Source of the DNA: a virus
Length of the DNA: 20,930 bases
Direction: 5' to 3' (one strand)
Virus record (IMG/VR): IMGVR_UViG_3300012000_000147
Location: 1 to 20,930 of that record
The translations under genes and the position numbers were made by a program. This document shows, one piece after another, positions 6,561 to 11,429 of the stretch (positions within the stretch are counted from its first letter, which is position 1; every line of letters starts with the position of its first letter). The notes under the pieces were generated by a model. It ran no database searches, was not told where the DNA came from, and worked only from the letters and a program-made list of their open reading frames with translations.

Positions 6561-7487
6561 CTATCGGCTGAAGTGAACTCGTGGTGGATATTGCTGTTGC
6601 TGGGCTTGTGTTTCTTCTGCTAAACGCTGGTTGTAAAGAGCATAGAGTTGGCGGTATGCATTAGTTGCTGAGCCAAAGGTACGCTTGTTATCTGTCTCAT
6701 CAGCCTGTGGAGACTGTGCACCAGTACGGGCTGGGTCTAGGTAAGCAATCAAACGGTATGAAGCACCAAGAATCACAATGTCTCGGCAAGACTCAGGTAG
6801 TCCAGTTTGTGTATTAAATGAATCTGTAGATGTAGTAGATAGAGTTGAAGGTGAAGTTGCGTAAACAACCTTTACCTTACGGCCTGAAATAATTCTATCT
6901 CCAATAGTTACTGTTTGCGCTCCTGCGCCCCAAGTATCAGTATCTGGGAAAGCGTCAAAGTCCCAACGCTTGATACGAATCCATTCTCCACTAGAGCCAA
7001 TATCCTGCCAGTGCATAGTTAGGATGTTCTGAATATTCTTATTATTTAATTCATAAGTATTTACTGCTGTGCTGCTAAATGTAAAGTTTGTTTGCTTGAC
7101 TGCAAAGATAGAAGAACCCATTGCACGGATAGTGTCTTGAATAGCACGCTTAACTACATACTTAGGAAATGTTGGAGAGATAGTTACCTTAGTTCCAGCA
7201 TTGTGAGTAGCAGCGGTAGAACCCATAAAGCCACGGCCATACGGAGATACTGTTGCGCTGTTGGAAATGCGGTCTACTGTATCTACCCATAGAAGTTCAT
7301 CATCAATCTCAACAATACCTGAGCCAAGGCGTTGAGCATCTGCTACGTTAAAGATTGTAGGTGCTGCAAGAGTAGATGTAGTTGTAGTGATAGGAGTTGT
7401 TAGGTGTGTAGCCTTATCCTGTTGGATTGTATAACCAGCAAGGTTAGTTAAAACCTCATCTGTTAGTTCATTAAGTAGAATACCCAT
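6561..7487 (-). CDS. Probable head-tail connector (neck/adaptor) protein
   Basis: A 308-aa protein from the ATG at 7487, whose A overlaps the stop of the previous gene (TAATG). An upstream in-frame GTG at 7493 would add two residues. Residues ~30-95 form a beta-rich module (IVEIDDELLW ... YGRGFMGSTAATHNAGTKV) that echoes the N-terminal domain of the fibre gene next door. Helical segments follow (YVVKRAIQDTIRAMG), then strand-rich sequence with IRIKRWDFDAF, and a helical Gln-rich C-terminus (AYRQLYALYNQRLAEETQ). Size, position after the capsid and before the fibres, and this layout fit the neck or adaptor proteins of short-tailed and other tailed phages. I cannot assign a named family. Confidence 0.7.
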   Translation of the reverse strand: MGILLNELTDEVLTNLAGYTIQQDKATHLTTPITTTTSTLAAPTIFNVADAQRLGSGIVEIDDELLWVDTVDRISNSATVSPYGRGFMGSTAATHNAGTKVTISPTFPKYVVKRAIQDTIRAMGSSIFAVKQTNFTFSSTAVNTYELNNKNIQNILTMHWQDIGSSGEWIRIKRWDFDAFPDTDTWGAGAQTVTIGDRIISGRKVKVVYATSPSTLSTTSTDSFNTQTGLPESCRDIVILGASYRLIAYLDPARTGAQSPQADETDNKRTFGSATNAYRQLYALYNQRLAEETQAQQQQYPPRVHFSR

Positions 7488-7768
7488 TACCACTTCACCT
7501 TATCTGCCCAGTAGGCTGCGCTCATTTTGCCTTTGGCAATATTTTTAGCATGTCGTGCTTTGAAAGACTTGCGCCGTGCTGCATAGGATGCAGACTCACC
7601 AGCCTTCTTTGGAGAACCAGATACACCTTGCTGGCCAAAACGAATAGTTTTAATCTGAGTTCCTTCTTTAGCCACAACTATGTGTGACTTCTTAGGATGG
7701 TTAGGTGTGCGCTTAGGCTTGTTAAAGCCAGATACACCAGCACGTACTAATCTGGAATCCTTCTTCAT
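7487..7768 (-). CDS. Small basic protein of an uncharacterised viral family
   Basis: A 93-aa basic protein. SGFNKPKRTPNHPKKSHIVV, then IKTIRFGQQGVSGSP, RRKSFKARHAKNI and the end MSAAYWADKVKW, form a pattern I recognise from a family seen in many aquatic phages and in large DNA viruses (a DUF entry, whose number I cannot give with certainty). No function is known to me. The start at 7768 is preferred over the ATG at 7780: GGAG lies six bases upstream, and the ATG overlaps the stop of the preceding 50-aa gene as ATGA. Its own stop overlaps the connector start. High Lys/Arg content suggests contact with DNA or RNA (inference). Confidence 0.85.
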   Translation of the reverse strand: MKKDSRLVRAGVSGFNKPKRTPNHPKKSHIVVAKEGTQIKTIRFGQQGVSGSPKKAGESASYAARRKSFKARHAKNIAKGKMSAAYWADKVKW

Positions 7769-7917
7769 ATACTGCTCCATCCTTGTCGAATTGCTTTACC
7801 GCTAGCAATCCAGTCTTTATGTAATTTGTTTTGATACTTCCAGTCCACTTCTTTTGTGGGCTGTTTGCAATCTGGGCAAAACTTTTGGCCAGTATTTTGA
7901 TAAATATGTTTGCACAT
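7765..7917 (-). CDS. 50-aa protein with Cys/His zinc-site pattern
   Basis: A short gene encoding MCKHIYQNTGQKFCPDCKQP and continuing to IRQGWSSI. Cys2, His4 and the pair Cys14-x2-Cys17 look like one zinc site (N-terminal Cys-x-His plus a Cys-Pro-Asp-Cys knuckle). It begins three bases after the previous stop and ends in an ATGA overlap with the next gene. Both junctions fit the operon style, which is the main reason to accept so short a frame. Small proteins with this opening occur in other aquatic phages as far as I recall. The role is unknown. Confidence 0.75.
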   Translation of the reverse strand: MCKHIYQNTGQKFCPDCKQPTKEVDWKYQNKLHKDWIASGKAIRQGWSSI

Positions 7918-7919
7918 AG

Positions 7920-8315
7920 TTATCTATACTTAGCCGTTTTCTTTGCAATAGTTTTAGGTTGTCTTACAAACTGCTGTCCCTTGCGCATACCTTCACGCTT
8001 TGCAGCAGAGGTTCTTGCATACTCTGAAGTACTCAATGCTGCACGGGCTTTCTTAGGTAGGTATCTTTCACCAGTAGCCTTAGCACCTTGAGTGCTAGGC
8101 TTGCCAGATTTAGTACCCCATTCTTCTTTAGTCCACTTAGACAGTGACTTCTGCTTGGCAGTCTTGCTACCTGAGTAGCCACCGCCTGCTTTCTTATAAG
8201 CCTGTGCTAGTAACTGAGCCTTACGGGCAGACCACTGACCAGGATTACCACCCTTAGAACCAGCCATAATCTGATTCTTTAAACGTTCACGTAAACCTGC
8301 TTTAGTGTATGCCAT
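7920..8315 (-). CDS. Basic protein of an uncharacterised phage/giant-virus family
   Basis: A 131-aa, strongly basic protein. Conserved-looking blocks are MAGSKGGNPGQWSARKAQLL (residues 17-36), AYKKAGGGYSGSKTAKQKSL, WTKEEWGTKSGKPST, GERYLPKKARAALSTSEYA and the end KTIAKKTAKYR. I recognise this combination from a family shared by tailed phages and giant viruses (I believe catalogued as DUF5872, from memory and not checked). No enzymatic motif is seen. The start follows AAAGGGTAAACA. Its placement among other tiny basic genes between the capsid and neck genes suggests a packaged nucleic-acid-binding or virion accessory role, which is inference. Confidence 0.88.
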   Translation of the reverse strand: MAYTKAGLRERLKNQIMAGSKGGNPGQWSARKAQLLAQAYKKAGGGYSGSKTAKQKSLSKWTKEEWGTKSGKPSTQGAKATGERYLPKKARAALSTSEYARTSAAKREGMRKGQQFVRQPKTIAKKTAKYR

Positions 8316-8327
8316 TGTTTACCCTTT

Positions 8328-8393
8328 CTAACACTTACACTTATTATGTGCTTTTCCACATAAGTAACATCTGCCTGGTTTTCTAATTGGCAT
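8328..8393 (-). CDS. 21-aa cysteine-rich miniprotein (candidate)
   Basis: An ATG at 8393 opens a 21-codon frame, MPIRKPGRCYLCGKAHNKCKC. Cys9, Cys12, His16, Cys19 and Cys21 make a very compact possible zinc knuckle. It begins four bases after the previous stop and ends twelve bases before the 131-aa gene, whose ribosome site lies in that gap. The frame exactly fills an otherwise empty slot. The ribosome site (TAAAGTA) is weak. Four Cys in 21 residues makes a random frame less likely, but the size leaves real doubt. Confidence 0.5.
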   Translation of the reverse strand: MPIRKPGRCYLCGKAHNKCKC

Positions 8394-8397
8394 TACT

Positions 8398-8547
8398 TTA
8401 CTTTTTCTTTGCTTTAGGTTTTGTATGTGTAAGAACCTTGCTTGATGCAGTATGAGTAGCGCCAGTATGTATTTGTCCATTCATCTTATGAATAGGACCT
8501 TTATACTCTTTACCGTTGCTAAGGTAGTGCTTAGAGGTTTTGCTCAC
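8398..8547 (-). CDS. 49-aa basic protein with GTG start
   Basis: A frame starting with GTG at 8547, directly abutting the preceding TAA, with AAGGG seven bases upstream inside the previous gene. The product reads MSKTSKHYLSNGKEYKGPIH and then KMNGQIHTGATHTASSKVL to the end PKAKKK: rich in Lys, His, Ser and Thr, with no acidic residue but one Glu. I do not recognise a family. The immediate adjacency, ribosome site and similar composition to its neighbours support a real gene. A shorter product from the internal Met22 is possible. Confidence 0.65.
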   Translation of the reverse strand: MSKTSKHYLSNGKEYKGPIHKMNGQIHTGATHTASSKVLTHTKPKAKKK

Positions 8548-8721
8548 TTACTTACCCTTCTTAACTCCTGTTACACGCTTTAAGCGTGGGTTAGCAGCAA
8601 CTGCTTTCTTGCTGGCCTTGCGTGCAGAACTGGCAAGGATTGCTCCCGCACTCTCCATAGATACACCCTGTCGTGAGGCAATCTTCTTTTGAACAGCCTT
8701 GAATCCTGGATGCTTCTTCAT
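8548..8721 (-). CDS. 57-aa basic helical phage protein
   Basis: The ATG at 8721 overlaps the previous stop by one base. The product is MKKHPGFKAVQKKIASRQGV, then SMESAGAILASSARKASKKA, and the end NPRLKRVTGVKKGK. The pattern HPGFKAVQ-x-KIA-x-x-x-G-x-S-x-x-x-AGAILA-x-x-x-RKAS with a C-terminal NPRLKRV is one I have seen as a small conserved phage protein of unknown function. It is mostly helical with a strongly basic tail, and binding to DNA or to the virion interior is possible. Confidence 0.8.
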   Translation of the reverse strand: MKKHPGFKAVQKKIASRQGVSMESAGAILASSARKASKKAVAANPRLKRVTGVKKGK

Positions 8722-8987
8722 TACTTCTTTCTCGCATTCTTCTGAGCCTTCTTTAAAATTGCGTCATACTCTTTGCTGCTCCACTGAGACTGGCTAGGCA
8801 TAGGCTTTGGTTTAGGAGTTGGCTTTACTTTGCCAATATCTCTAATACCAACTGTGCTGCCATTTGGCATAACAACAGCAACACCAGACTTACGTGTTGG
8901 TGCAGATGATGCCATTGGCTTGCGAACACCAGTTGATGGTGTGCGTGGTGTTACTGGCTTCTTTACTGCTGGTTTCTTTGCTGCCAT
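8721..8987 (-). CDS. Lys/Pro-rich basic small protein
   Basis: An 88-aa protein with a disordered Lys/Pro/Thr N-terminal half (MAAKKPAVKKPVTPRTPSTG), a short hydrophobic core (SGVAVVMPNGSTVGIRDIG, residues ~34-52), a second Lys/Pro linker and a basic helical end (DAILKKAQKNARKK). The tails resemble histone-like or DNA-condensing tails, but no family is recognised. It overlaps both neighbours by a single base (TAATG), so it is part of a tightly coupled set. Confidence 0.78.
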   Translation of the reverse strand: MAAKKPAVKKPVTPRTPSTGVRKPMASSAPTRKSGVAVVMPNGSTVGIRDIGKVKPTPKPKPMPSQSQWSSKEYDAILKKAQKNARKK

Positions 8988-9169
8988 TAGTACTTTGCTC
9001 CAAACAATCCTTTACCCTTTGGCATAGCCTTCTTAGCCATCTTCTTCTTAGCAGCCTTCTTTGCAGCCTTCTTTGGGCCGTACTCCATCATACGCTGCTT
9101 AGGACCTTCCATCTTTTCATGCTTCTTCATAGCCTTCATAGATGTGTACTTCTCGCCTTTTACTGACAT
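8987..9169 (-). CDS. 60-aa Lys/Met-rich basic protein
   Basis: MSVKGEKYTSMKAMKKHEKM is followed by a tail of Lys/Ala pairs (KKAAKKAAKKKMAKKAMPKG) ending LFGAKY. About a third of the residues are Lys. It resembles a short histone-H1-like tail. The ATG overlaps the previous stop by one base, and the stop overlaps the next start by one base. I do not recognise a named family. Nucleic-acid binding is a composition-based inference. Confidence 0.75.
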   Translation of the reverse strand: MSVKGEKYTSMKAMKKHEKMEGPKQRMMEYGPKKAAKKAAKKKMAKKAMPKGKGLFGAKY

Positions 9170-9483
9170 TAGATTGCTCCTGCTTCCTTAAGTGTTGTTG
9201 CAGATTGTTTGTTAATATAGTTAGCACTGGTCATAGTATTTGCATCATATGCTTTACCCATTACCTCAGAGGCTTTAACAGCACGCTGTATAGCAGCCAT
9301 ACTTGTACCTTCTGGTTGAATACCTTGGTCTCTAGCAGAGCGATAAGCATTCAATTCTGCGTCCCATTTTTTATTACTCATAGACTTACTTGATGTTGCA
9401 TCTCCTGGACTTAGTTGCAAACCTAATACCTTGCAACCAAAACAACCTTCCACATCTTCTGGATGGTCTAATCTGTGTCTCAT
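9169..9483 (-). CDS. Small conserved phage protein with Cys-x2-Cys
   Basis: A 104-aa protein. It begins MRHRLDHPEDVEGCFGCKVL, then KKWDAELNAYRSARDQGIQP and a C-terminal helix-turn pattern (AAIQRAVKASEVMGKAYDA). I recognise this layout (HP-x-x-x-x-x-CFGCK, then W-x-x-EL-x-AY-x-x-AR-x-QGIQP) from a widespread actinophage family of unknown function. The single Cys pair plus the N-terminal His residues could form a metal site. The ATG overlaps the previous stop as ATGA. Confidence 0.85.
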   Translation of the reverse strand: MRHRLDHPEDVEGCFGCKVLGLQLSPGDATSSKSMSNKKWDAELNAYRSARDQGIQPEGTSMAAIQRAVKASEVMGKAYDANTMTSANYINKQSATTLKEAGAI

Positions 9484-9734
9484 ACCGTCTCCACTGTGTA
9501 ACCAGCAGCCTCTAGGTCTGCCTTCTCTGCTGCACTTACCTCGTAGTCAATACCACCAAGGTAGGCAATATCTGCTGCAACCCAATCCTCAGAGGATGGA
9601 TAACGTATCTCTGTATAGACAGAGCCATTCTTAAGAACTGTGATTCCTTTTTGAATCTTAATTCTAGAAAACAGTGGATGGTATTCGCCATCCATCTCTT
9701 CAAGAATTGTAGGTGTTCTAAATATGTAAGCCAT
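9480..9734 (-). CDS. Small conserved structural-region protein
   Basis: An 84-aa protein from the ATG at 9734, which has a strong GGAGG site. A longer frame to 9770 would cross the hairpin after the capsid gene and lacks a ribosome site. The sequence begins MAYIFRTPTILEEMDGEYHP, then GITVLKNGSVYTEIRYPSSE and the end YEVSAAEKADLEAAGYTVET. This matches a type of short actinophage protein encoded after the capsid gene, in which a strand pair reads LTVLK-x-x-G-x-Y-x-x-x-R-x-P and the end is GY-x-V-x-x-x-E-x-x-x-L-x-AAGY. Function is unknown. It would be the first gene translated beyond the capsid hairpin. Confidence 0.83.
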   Translation of the reverse strand: MAYIFRTPTILEEMDGEYHPLFSRIKIQKGITVLKNGSVYTEIRYPSSEDWVAADIAYLGGIDYEVSAAEKADLEAAGYTVETV

Positions 9735-9742
9735 TATTCCTC

Positions 9743-9797
9743 CAATAGGTTTACTGATAGGCAGGGACAAAGCCCCTGCCTACCCGTATAACTATTG
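9743..9797 (-). terminator. Two-tier hairpin after the capsid gene (attenuator or processing site)
   Basis: Immediately after the capsid stop an outer 6-bp inverted repeat (CAATAG 9743-9748, CTATTG 9792-9797) encloses a perfect 9-bp stem (TAGGCAGGG 9758-9766, CCCTGCCTA 9774-9782) with a 7-base loop. No T-run follows, so it is not a standard intrinsic terminator. The outer arm touches the GGAGG site of the next gene. Likely effects are partial termination, 3-prime protection of the capsid message or reduced downstream translation. Confidence 0.6.
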
Positions 9798-10799
9798 TTA
9801 TGCGTTTGGACGGCCTGATGCCGCTGACTCGATACGTACCAATGCTGGGGTGCGATATAGCGCCCAGTTGATAACTCCGTACCAACCGACTGGGTTGAAA
9901 CGGTTGAAGCGGTCCTGGACCACTCCAATTTCCATACCTGGTTCCTTCCAGACTGCCTCAGCAAGTGCCTGTGCACCTGTTACGTATGTGTGATACACAC
10001 GTGTCTGAGAACCGCCTGCGCCTGAACCTGCCTGTGAGTTAGTTGCGTTTGCTGTCTCAATGAAGCGAACGCCTTCCCATGAACCTAGTTCTCCACCAAA
10101 TAGTGGTGCAGCGTTCTGGTAGTCGTGTGGTGTACGCCATACGTTGTTACCTGTCTCTGTGCGTAGGTCATTAGATACTTCTGGGTGAATGTATGCAACA
10201 AACATTCCAGCAGCCTTTGTCTGAACTCCAGCAGAACGCATCTTTGTAACTGCAGTGCGGATAGCAGCAGACTTAATTGTGTCTGCAGCCTGAATTGCTG
10301 TCTTAGCAGCAACTGTTCCAACGCCTTCATAAACGTTAGATACTGCACCTGTTCCGCCAGATACACGCACAATGTTTGTTCCTGCGTCTAACTTAGCAAC
10401 TACTGCAGCATCAAGTGTCTTTGTCATGTTGAAGCCAACTGCGTTAGCAACCCATGGGTCAATGTTTGCAAGTGACATCAAGTTAATCTTCTTAACTGGA
10501 AGTACTGAGCGACCAAGTTCTAGTTGTGCAACATCAATGTATGTTGTTGCTGGTAGTGCTACTGAGTCTGGGTCAACTGTCTCTGAGAGTGTTGCACCAG
10601 CCACTGTAGTATCAGCGATATCTGTGTTGAATTGGAAACGGATTGAAGAACCGTTATGAGTTAGTGAACCCACCTTCTTGTCCGCAATTTCACGGAACTT
10701 TGGAAGGACGCGAAGATTAGTCTCGATAAGTTTATCGTAGGCTAATGTTACAAGGTTGCTTCCTAACCCAGAGGATGTAGTTGTAAAGACATCTGCCAT
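9798..10799 (-). CDS. Major capsid protein, N4 gp56 family
   Basis: A 333-aa HK97-fold type capsid protein. Family features: a helical N-terminus (YDKLIETNLRVLPKFREIAD, about residues 20-39), the strand block SIRFQFNTDIADTTVAGATL with SETVDPDSVALPATTYIDVA, a middle region FVAYIHPEVSNDLRTETG followed by VWRTPHDYQNAAPLFGGELG and WEGVRFIETA, and the C-terminal VVQDRFNRFNPVGWYGVINW with ALVRIESA. These match N4 gp56-type capsid proteins of actinophages that I know. It forms the icosahedral shell. It lies directly after a scaffold gene, with a 39-base gap holding a hairpin and AAAGGTAGGA ahead of the ATG. An HK97-like cleaved N-terminal domain is not obvious, so maturation may rest on cleavage of the separate scaffold. 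Confidence 0.92.
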   Translation of the reverse strand: MADVFTTTSSGLGSNLVTLAYDKLIETNLRVLPKFREIADKKVGSLTHNGSSIRFQFNTDIADTTVAGATLSETVDPDSVALPATTYIDVAQLELGRSVLPVKKINLMSLANIDPWVANAVGFNMTKTLDAAVVAKLDAGTNIVRVSGGTGAVSNVYEGVGTVAAKTAIQAADTIKSAAIRTAVTKMRSAGVQTKAAGMFVAYIHPEVSNDLRTETGNNVWRTPHDYQNAAPLFGGELGSWEGVRFIETANATNSQAGSGAGGSQTRVYHTYVTGAQALAEAVWKEPGMEIGVVQDRFNRFNPVGWYGVINWALYRTPALVRIESAASGRPNA

Positions 10800-10827
10800 T
10801 TGGCTATGTCCTACCTTTCTGGTTTAG

Positions 10828-10846
10828 TCGCTTACGAATTAAGCGA
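10828..10846 (-). promoter_or_regulatory. Hairpin over the scaffold stop codon
   Basis: TCGCTTA (10828-10834) and TAAGCGA (10840-10846) form a perfect 7-bp stem with a 5-base loop. The stem covers the stop codon of the scaffold gene and ends about 18 bases before the capsid ribosome site. It could act in RNA processing or in setting scaffold-to-capsid output. No T-run is present. Confidence 0.5.
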
Positions 10847-11312
10847 GTGATTTGATAATTGCCATAATCTCTTCTTCAGAACCTGCGTTAGCAATTGCTC
10901 GCTCTAGGTCTTCAGAATAGGCGGGAGTATCAGCCGATTGAGTAGCAGAATCCTGTTGCTGTAAAGCACGTAGGTTTTCTGTATCAACCTTCTGTTCACC
11001 AGGTGTATACCCGATTACGTCACCATTCTCAACGAGCCAGTTAGATACTGCGTCTTCGTTGATAGTGTCTAAATCCTTAAGGATAAGACGGGTTGCCTTT
11101 GGATTTACTCCCTTTGATTCTAGGATTTCTCGGACAGTGCGTTCATTGGATTCACGAGAAAACTTCGCTAGTTGTTCCTCGAGTTCCTTAATGCGCTTTT
11201 CATCTGCTCTCTTGGCTTTGCGTAGGTTAGCGATACCCGCATCCTCATTTGAGTTAGAACGGTTTAACTCGTTCTCTAGATTGTCGTCTTCCCAGTATTG
11301 TTCGTTGCTCAT
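10839..11312 (-). CDS. Capsid scaffolding protein
   Basis: A 157-aa, highly charged, mostly helical protein directly before the capsid gene. Residues ~25-60 are a likely coiled coil (AKRADEKRIKELEEQLAKFS). The middle reads TVREILESKGVNPKATRLIL, followed by an acidic Gln/Ser-rich linker and a C-terminal helix pair (YSEDLERAIANAGSEEEIMA). Size, acidity, coiled coil and gene position are the standard picture of a phage scaffold, which guides shell assembly and is then removed or cleaved. The ATG follows AAGGGTGATGTTGC. This gene begins after the largest gap in the late operon (117 bases). Confidence 0.85.
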   Translation of the reverse strand: MSNEQYWEDDNLENELNRSNSNEDAGIANLRKAKRADEKRIKELEEQLAKFSRESNERTVREILESKGVNPKATRLILKDLDTINEDAVSNWLVENGDVIGYTPGEQKVDTENLRALQQQDSATQSADTPAYSEDLERAIANAGSEEEIMAIIKSLA

Positions 11313-11381
11313 GCAACATCACCCTTCATTAGTAGTTATCGCAGACCACAACCAGATAAGGGGATACTTGGTTGGCTTCTG

Positions 11382-11421
11382 CTACCAGACTCTTACACCT
11401 GACGGGGCTGGTAGGTCCGTC
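11382..11421 (-). promoter_or_regulatory. Possible compact H-type RNA pseudoknot before the scaffold gene
   Basis: In the minus-strand RNA GACGG (11421-11417) can pair with CCGTC (11405-11401), and CTACCAG (11414-11408) with CTGGTAG (11388-11382). The pairs interlock, with linkers of 2, 2 and 12 bases, the classical H-type geometry. It begins about nine bases after the stop of the 485-aa gene. A 7-bp inverted repeat can occur by chance in a gap this long, so confidence is modest. No convincing promoter was found here. Confidence 0.35.
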
Positions 11422-11429
11422 TAGGGAAT

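Noticed and set aside
4726-6576. Several Val/Ala-rich plus-strand frames opposite the fibre gene
   Set aside because: They are antisense to a repetitive Ala/Thr/Ser coding region, without starts supported by ribosome sites.
7831-8091. Plus-strand 86-aa hydrophobic frame
   Set aside because: It crosses two convincing minus-strand genes, including the 50-aa zinc-site gene whose ends fit the overlap pattern. The hydrophobic look is the shadow of Lys-rich coding.
8894-9393. Leu/Cys-rich plus-strand frames resembling membrane proteins
   Set aside because: They are the antisense of Lys-rich small genes (AAG/AAA read backwards give Leu/Phe codons).
9734-9976. Minus-strand 80-aa frame overlapping the capsid C-terminus
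   Set aside because: It is an out-of-frame shadow within the capsid gene, and its start is not near a ribosome site. It would also overrun the hairpin.
11313-11429. A sigma-70-like promoter before the scaffold gene
   Set aside because: TACTAA- and GATAAC-like -10 candidates exist, but none has a -35 box at proper spacing. The evidence is too weak to list.
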